Positions 36,183 through 47,556 of a stretch of 64,000 nucleotides of DNA are shown piece after piece. A program made the translations under genes and the position numbers. The notes beneath the pieces were generated by a model, which saw only the letters and a program-made list of their open reading frames with translations, was not told where the DNA came from and did no database searches. Origin of the DNA: Sipunculus nudus (Eukaryota; Annelida; Sipuncula; Golfingiida; Sipunculidae); NCBI GenBank assembly GCA_026874595.1, contig CM049318.1, positions 44,992,456-45,056,455 on the forward strand, written 5' to 3'. Position 1 is the first letter of the stretch; each line of letters begins with the position of its first letter.

Positions 36183-38740
36183 CGATTTAAATTGCGAAAG
36201 AAACGTTTTAGAAGCTTCATTAGTCCAGTTGATAACGGGCTACAATCGTCGTTTTCGCCGAAATCAGCTCGCTTTTAGCGTAATACAAGATCGTCTTTTC
36301 TGCAAAAATTGCCGAATTAAATTGCGAAAGAAGCGTTTTAGAGGCATCATTAGTTCATTTAGAATCTTTTACAAACGTCGTTTTCGCCGAAATCAGCTTG
36401 GTTTTCGCGTAATACAAGGTCATGTTTTGTGCAAAAATGGCCGATTTAAATTCCGAAAAAAGCATTTTAGGAGCTTCACTGGTCCATTTAGAACCTGTTA
36501 CAAACGCCGTTTTCGCCGAAATCAGCTCGGTTTCGGCGCAACACGAAATCGTTTTTCTGGCAAAAATGGCCGATTTAAATTGCGAAAGATGCGTTTTAAA
36601 AGCTTCATTAGTCCATTCAGAACCTCTTACAAACGTGGTTTTTGCCGAAATCAGCTCGGTTTTCCAGTAATACAAGATCGTTTTTTCTGCAATAATGCTT
36701 CATTAGTCCATTCAGAACATGTTACAAACGTCGTTTTCACCGAAATCACCTCGGTTTTTGCGTAATAGAAGATCGTGTTCTCTGCAAAAATTGCCGATTT
36801 AAATTGCAAAAGATGCGTTTTAAAAGCTTCATTAGTCCATTCAGAACCTCTTACAAACGCCGTTTTCGCCGAAATTAGCTCGGTTTTCGCGTTATACAAG
36901 ATCGTGTTTTGGCGAAAAATGGCCGATGTAAATAACGAAAGAAGCGTTTCACGAGCTTTATTAGGCCAGTTCATAACCGGTTACAAACGCCGTTTTCGCC
37001 GAAATTAGCTCGGTTTTCGCGTTATACAAGATCGTGTTTCGGCGAAAAATGGCCGATTTAAATAGCGAAAGAAGCGTTTCACAAGCTTTATTAGGCCAGT
37101 TGATAACCGGTTACAAACGCCGTTTTCGCCGAAAACAGCTCGGTTTCCTCGTAATACAAGATCGTGTTTGTGCAAAAATGGCCGATTTAAATTGCGAAAG
37201 AAACGTTTTAGAAGCTTCATTAGTCCAGTTGATAACGGGCTACAATCGTCGTTTTCGCCGAAATCAGCTCGCTTTTAGCGTAATACAAGATCGTCTTTTC
37301 TGCAAAAATTGCCGAATTAAATTGCGAAAGAAGCGTTTTAGAGGCATCATTAGTTCATTTAGAATCTTTTACAAACGTCGTTTTCGCCGAAATCAGCTTG
37401 GTTTTCGCGTAATACAAGGTCATGTTTTGTGCAAAAATGGCCGATTTAAATTCCGAAAAAAGCATTTTAGGAGCTTCACTGGTCCATTTAGAACCTGTTA
37501 CAAACGCCGTTTTCGCCGAAATCAGCTCGGTTTCGGCGCAACACGAAATCGTTTTTCTGGCAAAAATGGCCGATTTAAATTGCGAAAGATGCGTTTTAAA
37601 AGCTTCATTAGTCCATTCAGAACCTCTTACAAACGTGGTTTTTGCCGAAATCAGCTCGGTTTTCCAGTAATACAAGATCGTTTTTTCTGCAATAATGCTT
37701 CATTAGTCCATTCAGAACATGTTACAAACGTCGTTTTCACCGAAATCACCTCGGTTTTTGCGTAATAGAAGATCGTGTTCTCTGCAAAAATTGCCGATTT
37801 AAATTGCAAAAGATGCGTTTTAAAAGCTTCATTAGTCCATTCAGAACCTCTTACAAACGCCGTTTTCGCCGAAATTAGCTCGGTTTTCGCGTTATACAAG
37901 ATCGGGTTTTGGCGAAAAATGGCCGATGTAAATAACGAAAGAAGCGTTTCACGAGCTTTATTAGGCCAGTTCATAACCGGTTACAAACGCCGTTTTCGCC
38001 GAAATTAGCTCGGTTTTCGCGTTATGCAAGATCGTGTTTCGGCGAAAAATGGCCGATTTAAATAGCGAAAGAAGCGTTTCACAAGCTTTATTAGGCCAGT
38101 TGATAACCGGTTACAAACGCCGTTTTCGCCGAAAACAGCTCGGTTTCCTCGTAATACAAGATCGTGTTTGTGCAAAAATGGCCGATTTAAATTGCGAAAG
38201 AAACGTTTTAGAAGCTTCACTGGTCCATTTAGAACCTGTTACAAACGCCGTTTTCGCCGAAATCAGCTCGGTTTCGGCGCAACACGAAATCGTTTTTCTG
38301 GCAAAAATGGCCGATTTAAATTGCAAAAGATGCGTTTTAAAAGCTTCATTAGTCCATTCAGAACCTCTTACAAACGTGGTTTTTGCCGAAATCAGCTCGG
38401 TTTTCCAGTAATACAAGATCGTTTTTTCTGCAATAATGCTTCATTAGTCCATTCAGAACATGTTACAAACGTCGTTTTCACCGAAATCACCTCGGTTTTT
38501 GCGTAATAGAAGATCGTGTTCTCTGCAAAAATTGCCGATTTAAATTGCAAAAGATGCGTTTTAAAAGCTTCATTAGTCCATTCAGAACCTCTTACAAACG
38601 CCGTTTTCGCCGAAATTAGCTCGGTTTTCGCGTTATACAAGATCGTGTTTTGGCGAAAAATGGCCGATGTAAATAACGAAAGAAGCGTTTCACGAGCTTT
38701 ATTAGGCCAGTTCATAACCGGTTACAAACGCCGTTTTCGC
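36183..38740 (+). repeat. 1000-bp higher-order repeat, about 2.7 copies, with a truncated monomer
   Basis: 36183-37182 and 37183-38182 match at an offset of exactly 1000 bp, and a third, shortened copy follows (offset 741, missing about two monomers) to about 38740. The period is not a multiple of 129 because one of eight monomers is only 95 bp: GATCG at 36676 to GATCG at 36771, with the segment between CTGCAA and GCTTCATTAG lost. Differences between copies are few, for example GTGTTTTGG to GGGTTTTGG near 37903. Confidence 0.85.
36676..36770 (+). repeat. 95-bp truncated satellite B monomer
   Basis: This lacks 34 bp of the monomer centre (the ATTTAAAT and GCGAAAGAAGCG part), reading CTGCAATAATGCTTCATTAG. 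Similar truncated monomers occur near 34781, 37687, 38428, 39300, 41839, 43617, 46304, 47822, 49610, 51340, 56410, 58168 and 62611 on the plus strand, and in reverse near 52370, 54140, 59330 and 60580. A shared deletion endpoint indicates one origin followed by spread, and both forward-to-reverse junctions contain it. Confidence 0.85.
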
Positions 38741-39056
38741 CGAAATCAGCTCGGTTTCCTAGTAATACTAGATCGTATTTGTGCAAAAATGGCCGATTTA
38801 AATTGCGAAAGAAAAGTTTTAGAAGCTTCATCAGTCCAGTTGATAACCGGTTACAAACGTCGTTTTCGCCGAAATCAGCTCGGTTTTCGCGTAATACAAG
38901 ATCGCCTTTTCTGCAAAAATTGCCGAATTAAATTGCGAAAGAAGCGTTTTAGAGGCATCAATAGTTCATTTAGAATCTGTTACAAACGCCGTTTTCGCCG
39001 AAATCAGCTTGGTTTTCGCGTAATGCAAGATCATGTTTTGTGCAAAAATGGCCTAT

Positions 39057-40682
39057 TTAAATTCCAAAAAAAGCATTTTAGGAGCTTCACTGGTCCATTT
39101 AGAACCTGTTACAAACGCCGTTTTCGCCGAAATCAGCTCAGTTTCGGCGCAACACGAAATCGTTTTTTCTGGCAAAAATGGCCGATTTAAATAGCGAAAG
39201 ATGCGTTTTAAAAGCTTCATTAGTCCATTCAGAACCTCTTGCAAACGTGGTTTTTGCCGAAATCAGCTCGGTTTTCCAGTAATACAAGATCGTTTTTTCT
39301 GCAATAATGCTTCATTAGTCCATTCAGAACATGTTACAAATGGCGTTTTCACCGAAATCACCGCGGTTTTTGCGTAATAGAAGATCGTGTTCTCTGCAAA
39401 AATGGCCGATTTAAATTGCGAAAGAAGCGTTTTAGAAGCTTCATTAGTCCATTTAGAACTTGTTATAAACGTCGTTTTCGACGAAATCAGCTTGCTTTTC
39501 AAGTAATACAAGATCATGTTTTGTGCAAAAATGGCCGATTTAAATTCCGAAAAAATCATTTTAGGAGCTTCACTTGTCCATTAAGAACCTGTTACAAACG
39601 CCGTTTTCGCCGAAATTAGCTCGATTTCGGCGCAACACGAAATCGTGTTTTGTGCAAAAATGGCCGATTTAAATTGCAAAAGATGCGTTTTTAAAAGCTT
39701 CATTAGTCCATTCAGAACCTCTTACAATCGCCGTTTTCGCCGAAATTAGCTCGGTTTTCGCGTTATACAAGATCGTGTTTCGGCGAAAAATGGCCGATTT
39801 AAATAGCAAAAGAAGCGTTTCACAAGCTTTATTAGGCCAGTTGATAACCGGTTACAAACGCCGTTTTCGCCGAAAACAGCTCGGTTTCCTCGTAATACAA
39901 GATCGTGTTTGTGCAAAAATGGCCGATTTAAATTGCGAAAGAAACGTTTTAGAAGCTTCATTAGTCCAGTTGATAACGGGCTACAATCGTCGTTTTCGCC
40001 GAAATCAGCTCGGTTTTAGCGTAATACAAGATCGTGTTTTCTGCAAAAATGGCCGATTTAAATTGCGAAAGAAGCGTTTTAGAAACTTCATTAGGCCATT
40101 GACACCCTGTTACAAACCCCGTTTTCGCCGAAATTCGCTCGGTTTTCGAGTAATACAAGATCGTGTTCTCTGCAAAAATGGCCGATTTAAATTGCAAAAG
40201 AAGCTCTTTAGAATCTTCATTAGTCCATTTAGAACCTGTTATAAACGTAGTTATCGCCGAAATCAGCTCGGTTTTCGTGTAATACAAGATCGTGTTTTGT
40301 GCAAAAATGGCCGATTTAAATTGCGAAAGAAGCGTTTAAGAAGCTTCATTAGGCCATTTAGACCCTGTTACAAACGTCGTTTTCGCCGAAATCAGCTCGG
40401 TTTTCGCGTAATACAAGATCGTGTTTTGTGCAAAAATGGCCGATATAAATTGCGAAAGAAGCGTTTTAGAAACTTCATTAGTCCATTTAGACCCTGTCAC
40501 AAACGCCGTTTTCGCCGAAATTTGCTCGGTTTTCGAGTTATACAAGATCGTGTTTTGTGCAAAAATGGCCGAATTAAATAGCAAAAGAAGCGTTTCACAA
40601 GCTTTATTAGGCCATTTAGAACCTGTTACAAACGTCGGTTTCGCCGAAATCAGCTCGGTTTCGGCGCAACACGAAATCGTTT
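39057..40682 (+). repeat. Partner copy of duplication P2
   Basis: Matches 34540-36165 at an offset of about 4517 bp, with the same series of variant monomers, including TAGTTATCGCCG and the four-monomer end with GCCGATATAAATTGCG. Differences include AAACCCCGTTTTCG near 40117 and a C instead of A in GAATTAAATAGCAAAAG near 40580. Confidence 0.75.
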
Positions 40683-40907
40683 TTTCTGCAAAAGTGGCCG
40701 ATTTAAATTGCAAAAGATGCGTTTTAAAAGCTTCATCAGTCCAGTTGATAACCGGTTACAAGCGTCGTTTTCGCCGAAATCAGCTCGCTTTTAGCGTAAT
40801 ACAAGATCGTCTTTTCTGCAAAAATTGCCGAATTAAATTGCGAAAGAAGCGTCTTAGAGGCATCATTAGTTCATTTAGAATCTGTTACAAACGTCGTTTT
40901 CGCCGAA

Positions 40908-42320
40908 ATCAGCTTGGTTTTCGCGTAATACAAGGTCATGTTTTGTGCAAAAATGGCCGATTTAAATTCCGAAAAAAGCATTTTAGGAGCTTCACTGGTC
41001 CATTTAGAACCTGTTACAAACGCCGTTTTCGCCGAAATCAGCTCGGTTTCGGCGCAACACGAAATCGTTTTTTGTGCAAAAATGGCCGATTTAAATTGCA
41101 AAAGATGTGTTTTAAAAGCTTCATTAGTCCATTCAGAACCTTTTACAATCGCCGTTTTCGCCGAAATTAGCTCGGTTTTCGCGTTATACAAGATCGTGTT
41201 TTGGCGAAAAATGGCCGATTTAAATAACGAAAGAAGCGTTTCACAAGCTTTATTAGGCCAGTTGATTACCGGTAACAAACGCCGTTTTCGCCGAAATCAG
41301 CTCGGTTTCCTAGTAATACTAGATCGTATTTGTGCAAAAATGGCCGATTTAAATTGCGAAAGAAAAGTTTTAGAAGCTTTGATAACCGGTTACAAACGTC
41401 GTTTTCGCCGAAATCAGCTCGGTTTTCGCGTAATACAAGATCGCCTTTTCTGCAAAAATGGCCGAATTAAATTGCGAAAGAAGCGTTTTAGAGGCATCAA
41501 TAGTTCATTTAGAATCTGTTACAAACGCCGTTTCGCCGAAATCAGCTTGGTTTTCGCGTAATGCAAGATCATGTTTTGTGCAAAAATGGCCTATTTAAAT
41601 TGAGAAAAAAAGCATTTTAGGAGCTTCACTGGTCCATTTAGAACCTGTTACAAACGCCGTTTTCGCCGAAATCAGCTCAGTTTCGGCGCAACACGAAATT
41701 GTTTTTTCTGGCAAAAATGGCCGATTTAAATTGCGAAAGATGCGTTTTAAAAGCTTCATTAGTCCATTCAGAACCTCTTGCAAACGTGGTTTTTGCCGAA
41801 ATCAGCTCGGTTTTCCAGTAATACAAGATCGTTTTTTCTGCAATAATGCTTCATTAGTCCATTCAGAACATGTTACAAATGGCGTTTTCACCGAGATCAC
41901 CGCGAGTTTTGCGTAATAGAAGATCGTGTTCTCTGCAAAAATGGCCGATTTAAATTGCGAAAGAAGCGTTTTAGAAGCTTCATTAGTCCATTTAGAACTT
42001 GTTATAAACGTCGTTTTCGACAAAATCAGCTTGGTTTTTTTCAAGTAATACAAGATCATGTTTTGTGCAAAAATGGCCGATTTAAATTCCGAAAAAATCA
42101 TTTAAGGAGCTTCACTGGTCCATTCAGAACCTGTTACAAACGCCATTTTCGCCGAAATCAGCTCGATTTCGGCGCAACACGAAATCGTGTTTTGTGCAAA
42201 AATGGCCGATTTAAATTGCAAAAGATGCGTTTTTAAAAGCTTCATTAGTCCAATCAGAACCCCTTACAATCGCCGTTTTCGCCGAAATTAGCTCGGTTTT
42301 CGCGTTATACAAGATCGTGT
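40908..42320 (+). repeat. Partner copy of duplication P1
   Basis: Matches 33850-35265 at an offset of about 7058 bp, including the 13-bp deletion at AGAAGCTTTGATAACCGG and the truncated monomer. It has GGTTTTTTTCAAG near 42035-42045, where the partner has a shorter T run, and TTGAGAAAAAAAGC near 41600 where the partner has TTCCGAAAAAAAGC. Confidence 0.75.
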
Positions 42321-42419
42321 TTTGGCGAAAAATGGCCGATGTAAATAACGAAAGAAGCGTTTCACGAGCTTTATTAGGCCAGTTCATAACCGGTTACAAA
42401 CGCCGTTTTCGCCGAAATT

Positions 42420-45400
42420 AGCTCGGTTTTCGCGTTATACAAGATCGTGTTTCGGCGAAAAATGGCCGATTTAAATAGCGAAAGAAGCGTTTCACAAGCT
42501 TTATTAGGCCAGTTGATAACCGGTTACAAACGCCGTTTTCGCCGAAAACAGCTCGGTTTCCTCGTAATACAAGACCGTGTTTGTGCAAAAATGGCCGATT
42601 TAAATTGCGAAAGAAACGTTTTAGAAGCTTCATTAGTCCAGTTGATAACGGGCTACAATCGTCGTTTTCGCCGAAATCAGCTCGGTTTTAGCGTAATACA
42701 AGATCGTGTTCTCTGCAAAAATGGCCGATTTAAATTGCGAAAGAAGCGTTTTAGAAGCTTCATTAGTCCATTAAGAACCTCTTACAATCGCCGTTTTCGC
42801 CGAAATTCGCTCGGTTTTCGAGAAATACAAGATCGTGTTCTCTGCAAAAATGGCCGATTTAAATTGCAAAAGAAGCTCTTTAGAAGCTTCATTAGTCCAT
42901 TTAGAACCTGTTATAAACGTAGTTATCGCCGAAATCAGCTCGGTTTTCGCGTAATACAAGATCGTGTTTTGTGCAAAAATGGCCGATTTAAATTGCGAAA
43001 GAAGCGTTTTAGAAGCTTCATTAGGCCATTTAGACCCTGTTACAAACGTCGTTTTCGCCGAAATCAGCTCGGTTTTCGCGTAATACAAGATCGTGTTTTG
43101 TGCAAAAATGGCCGATATAAATTGCGAAAGAAGCGTTTTAGAAACTTCATTAGTCCATTTAGACCCTGTTACAAACGCCGTTTTCGCCGAAATTCGCTCG
43201 GTTTTCGAGTTGTATAAGATCGTGTTTTGTGCAAAAATGGCCGAATTAAATAGCAAAGAAGCGTTTCACAAGCTTTATTATGCCATTTAGAACCTGTTAC
43301 AAACGGCGGTTTCGCCGAAATCAGCTTGGTTTTCGCGTAATACAAGGTCATGTTTTGTGCAAAAATGGCCGATTTAAATTCCGAAAAAAAGCATTTTAGG
43401 AGCTTTACTGGTCCATTTAGAACCTGTTACAAACGCCGTTTTCGCCGAAATCAGCTCGGTTTCGGCGCAACACGAAATCGTTTTTCTGGCAAAAATGGCC
43501 GATTTAAATTGCGAAAGATGCGTTTTAAAAGCTTCATTAGTCCATTCAGAACCTCTTACAAACGTGGTTTTTGCCGAAATCAGCTCGGTTTTCCAGTAAT
43601 ACAAGATCGTTTTTTCTGCAATAATGCTTCATTAGTCCATTCAGAACATGTTACAAACGTCGTTTTCACCGAAATCACCTCGGTTTTTGCGTAATAGAAG
43701 ATCGTGTTCTCTGCAAAAATTGCCGATTTAAATTGCAAAAGATGCGTTTTTAAAAGCTTCATTAGTCCATTCAGATCCTCTTACAAACGCCGTTTTCGCC
43801 GAAATTAGCTCGGTTTTCGCGTTATACAAGATCGTGTTTTGGCGAAAAATGGCCGATTTAAATAACGAAAGAAGCGTTTCACAAGCTTTATTAGGCCAGT
43901 TGATAACCGGTTACAAACGCCGTTTTCGCCGAAATCAGCTCGGTTTCCTAGTAATACTAGATCGTATTTGTGCAAAAATGGCCGATTTAAATTGCGAAAG
44001 AAGCGTTTTAGAAGCTTCATCAGTCCAGTTGATAACCGGTTACAAACGTCGTTTTCGCCGAAATCAGCTCGGTTTTCGCGTAATACAAGATCGCCTTTTC
44101 TGCAAAAATGGCCGATTTAAATTGCGAAAGAAACGTTTTAGAAGCTTCATTAGTCCAGTTGATAACGGGCTACAATCGTCGTTTTCGCCGAAATCAGCTC
44201 GGTTTTAGCGTAATACAAGATCGTGTTCTCTGCAAAAATGGCCGATTTAAAATTGCGAAAGAAGCGTTTTAGAAGCTTCATTAGTCCATTAAGAACCTCT
44301 TACAATCGCCGTTTTCTCCGAAATTCGCTCGGTTTTCGAGTAATACAAGATCGTGTTCTCTGCAAAAAATGGCCGATTTAAATTGCAAAAGAAGCTCTTT
44401 AGAAGCTTCATTAGTCCATTTAGAACCTGTTATAAACGTAGTTATCGCCGAAATCAGCTCGGTTTTCGCGTAATACAAGATCGTGTTTTGTGCAAAAATG
44501 GCCGATTTAAATTGCGAAAGAAGCGTTTTAGAAGCTTCATTAGGCCATTTAGACCCTGTTACAAACGTCGTTTTCGCCGAAATCAGCTCGGTTTTCGCGT
44601 AATACAAGATCGTGTTTTGTGCAAAAATGGCCGATATAAATTGCGAAAGAAGCGTTTTAGAAACTTCATTAGTCCATTTAGACCCTGTTACAAACGCCGT
44701 TTTCGCCGAAATCAGCTCGGTTTTCGAGTTGTACAAGATCGTGTTTTGTGCAAAAATGGCCGAATTAAATAGCAAAAGAAGCGTTTCACAAGCTTTATTA
44801 TGCCATTTAGAACCTGTTACAAACGGCGGTTTCGCCGAAATCAGCTTGGTTTTCGCGTAATACAAGATCATGTTTTGTGCAAAAATGGCCGATTTAAATT
44901 CCGAAAAAATCATTTAAGGAGCTTCACTGGTCCATTCAGAACCTGTTACAAACGCCATTTTCGCCGAAATCAGCTCGATTTCGGCGCAACACGAAATCGT
45001 GTTTTGTGCAAAAATGGCCGATTTAAATTGCAAAAGATGCGTTTTTAAAAGCTTCATTAGTCCAATCAGAACCCCTTACAATCGCCGTTTTCGCCGAAAT
45101 TAGCTCGGTTTTCGCGTTATACAAGATCGTGTTTCGGCGAAAAATGGCCGATTTAAATAGCGAAAGAAGCGTTTCACAAGCTTTATTAGGCCAGTTGATA
45201 ACCGGTTACAAACGCCGTTTTCGCCGAAAACAGCTCGGTTTCCTCGTAATACAAGACCGTGTTTGTGCAAAAATGGCCGATTTAAATTGCGAAAGAAAAC
45301 GTTTTAGAAGCTTCATTAGTCCAGTTGATAACGGGCTACAATCGTCGTTTTCGCCGAAATCAGCTCGGTTTTAGCGTAATACAAGATCGTGTTCTCTGCA

Positions 45401-47556
45401 AAAATGGCCGATTTAAATTGCGAAAGAAGCGTTTTAGTAGCTTCATTAGTCCATTAAGAACCTCTTACAATCGCCGTTTTCGCCGAAATTCGCTCGGTTT
45501 TCGAGAAATACAAGATCGTGTTCTCTGCAAAAATGGCCGATTTAAATTGCAAAAGAAGCTCTTTAGAAGCTTCATTAGTCCATTTAGAACCTGTTATAAA
45601 CGTAGTTATCGCCGAAATCAGCTCGGTTTTCGCGTAATACAAGATCGTGTTTTGTGCAAAAATGGCCGATTTAAATTGCGAAAGAAGCGTTTTAGAAGCT
45701 TCATTAGGCCATTTAGACCCTGTTACAAACGTCGTTTTCGCCGGAAATCAGCTCGGTTTTCGCGTAATACAAGATCGTGTTTTGTGCAAAAATGGCCGAT
45801 ATAAATTGCGAAAGAAGCGTTTTAGAAACTTCATTAGTCCATTTAGACCCCTGTTACAAACGCCGTTTTCGCCGAAATTCGCTCGGTTTTCGAGTTGTAT
45901 AAGATCGTGTTTTGTGCAAAAATGGCCGAATTAAATAGCAAAAGAAGCGTTTCACAAGCTTTATTATGCCATTTAGAACCTGTTACAAACGGCGGTTTCG
46001 CCGAAATCAGCTTGGTTTTCGCGTAATACAAGGTCATGTTTTGTGCAAAAATGGCCGATTTAAATTCCGAAAAAAAGCATTTTAGGAGCTTCACTGGTCC
46101 ATTTAGAACCTGTTACAAACGCCGTTTTCGCCGAAATCAGCTCGGTTTCGGCGCAACACGAAATCGTTTTTCTGGCAAAATGGCCGATTTAAATTGCGAA
46201 AGATGCGTTTTAAAAGCTTCATTAGTCCATTCAGAACCTCTTACAAACGTGGTTTTTGCCGAAATCAGCTCGGTTTTCCAGTAATACAAGATCGTTTTTT
46301 TCTGCAATAATGCTTCATTAGTCCATTCAGAACATGTTACAAACGTCGTTTTCACCGAAATCACCTCGGTTTTTGCGTAATAGAAGATCGTGTTCTCTGC
46401 AAAAATTGCCGATTTAAATTGCAAAAGATGCGTTTTAAAAGCTTCATTAGTCCATTCAGAACCTCTTACAAACGCCGTTTTCGCCGAAATTAGCTCGGTT
46501 TTCGCGTTATACAAGATCGTGTTTTGGCGAAAAATGGCCGATTTAAATAACGAAAGAAGCGTTTCACAAGCTTTATTAGGCCAGTTGATAACCGGTTACA
46601 AACGCCGTTTTCGCCGAAATCAGCTCGGTTTCCTAGTAATACTAGATCGTATTTGTGCAAAAATGGCCGATTTAAATTGCGAAAGAAGCGTTTTAGAAGC
46701 TTCATCAGTCCAGTTGATAACCGGTTACAAACGTCGTTTTCGCCGAAATCAGCTCGGTTTTCGCGTAATACAAGATCGCCTTTTCTGCAAAAATGGCCGA
46801 TTTAAATTGCGAAAGAAACGTTTTAGAAGCTTCATTAGTCCAGTTGATAACGGGCTACAATCGTCGTTTTCGCCGAAATCAGCTCGGTTTTAGCGTAATA
46901 CAAGATCGTGTTCTCTGCAAAAATGGCCGATTTAAATTGCGAAAGAAGCGTTTTAGAAGCTTCATTAGTCCATTAAGAACCTCTTACAATCGCCGTTTTC
47001 TCCGAAATTCGCTCGGTTTTCGAGTAATACAAGATCGTGTTCTCTGCAAAAATGGCCGATTTAAATTGCAAAAGAAGCTCTTTAGAAGCTTCATTAGTCC
47101 ATTTAGAAACCTGTTATAAACGTAGTTATCGCCGAAATCAGCTCGGTTTTCGCGTAATACAAGATCGTGTTTTGTGCAAAAATGGCCGATTTAAATTGCG
47201 AAAGAAGCGTTTTAGAAGCTTCATTAGGCCATTTAGAACCCTGTTACAAACGTTCGTTTTCGCCGAAATCAGCTCGGTTTTCGCGTAATACAAGATCGTG
47301 TTTTGTGCAAAAATGGCCGATATAAATTGCGAAAGAAGCGTTTTAGAAACTTCATTAGTCCATTTAGACCCTGTTACAAACGCCGTTTTCGCCGAAATTC
47401 GCTCGGTTTTCGAGTTGTACAAGATCGTGTTTTGTGCAAAAATGGCCGAATTAAATAGCAAAAGAAGCGTTTCACAAGCTTTATTATGCCATTTAGAACC
47501 TGTTACAAACGGCGGTTTCGCCGAAATCAGCTTGGTTTTCGCGTAATACAAGGTCA
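42420..47556 (+). repeat. 2.68-kb higher-order repeat, two copies
   Basis: 42420-44870 matches about 45102-47556 at an offset of 2682-2686 bp: 42447/45129, 43350/46036, 43835/46521 and 44612/47298. Each copy holds about 20 monomers plus one 95-bp truncated monomer. The copies diverge near 44870 and 47556, where different variants of the TTCCGAAAAAA monomer follow. Scattered one-base gains (near 44252, 44370, 45299, 45743, 45850, 47107, 47237 and 47251) may be consensus errors. Confidence 0.75.
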
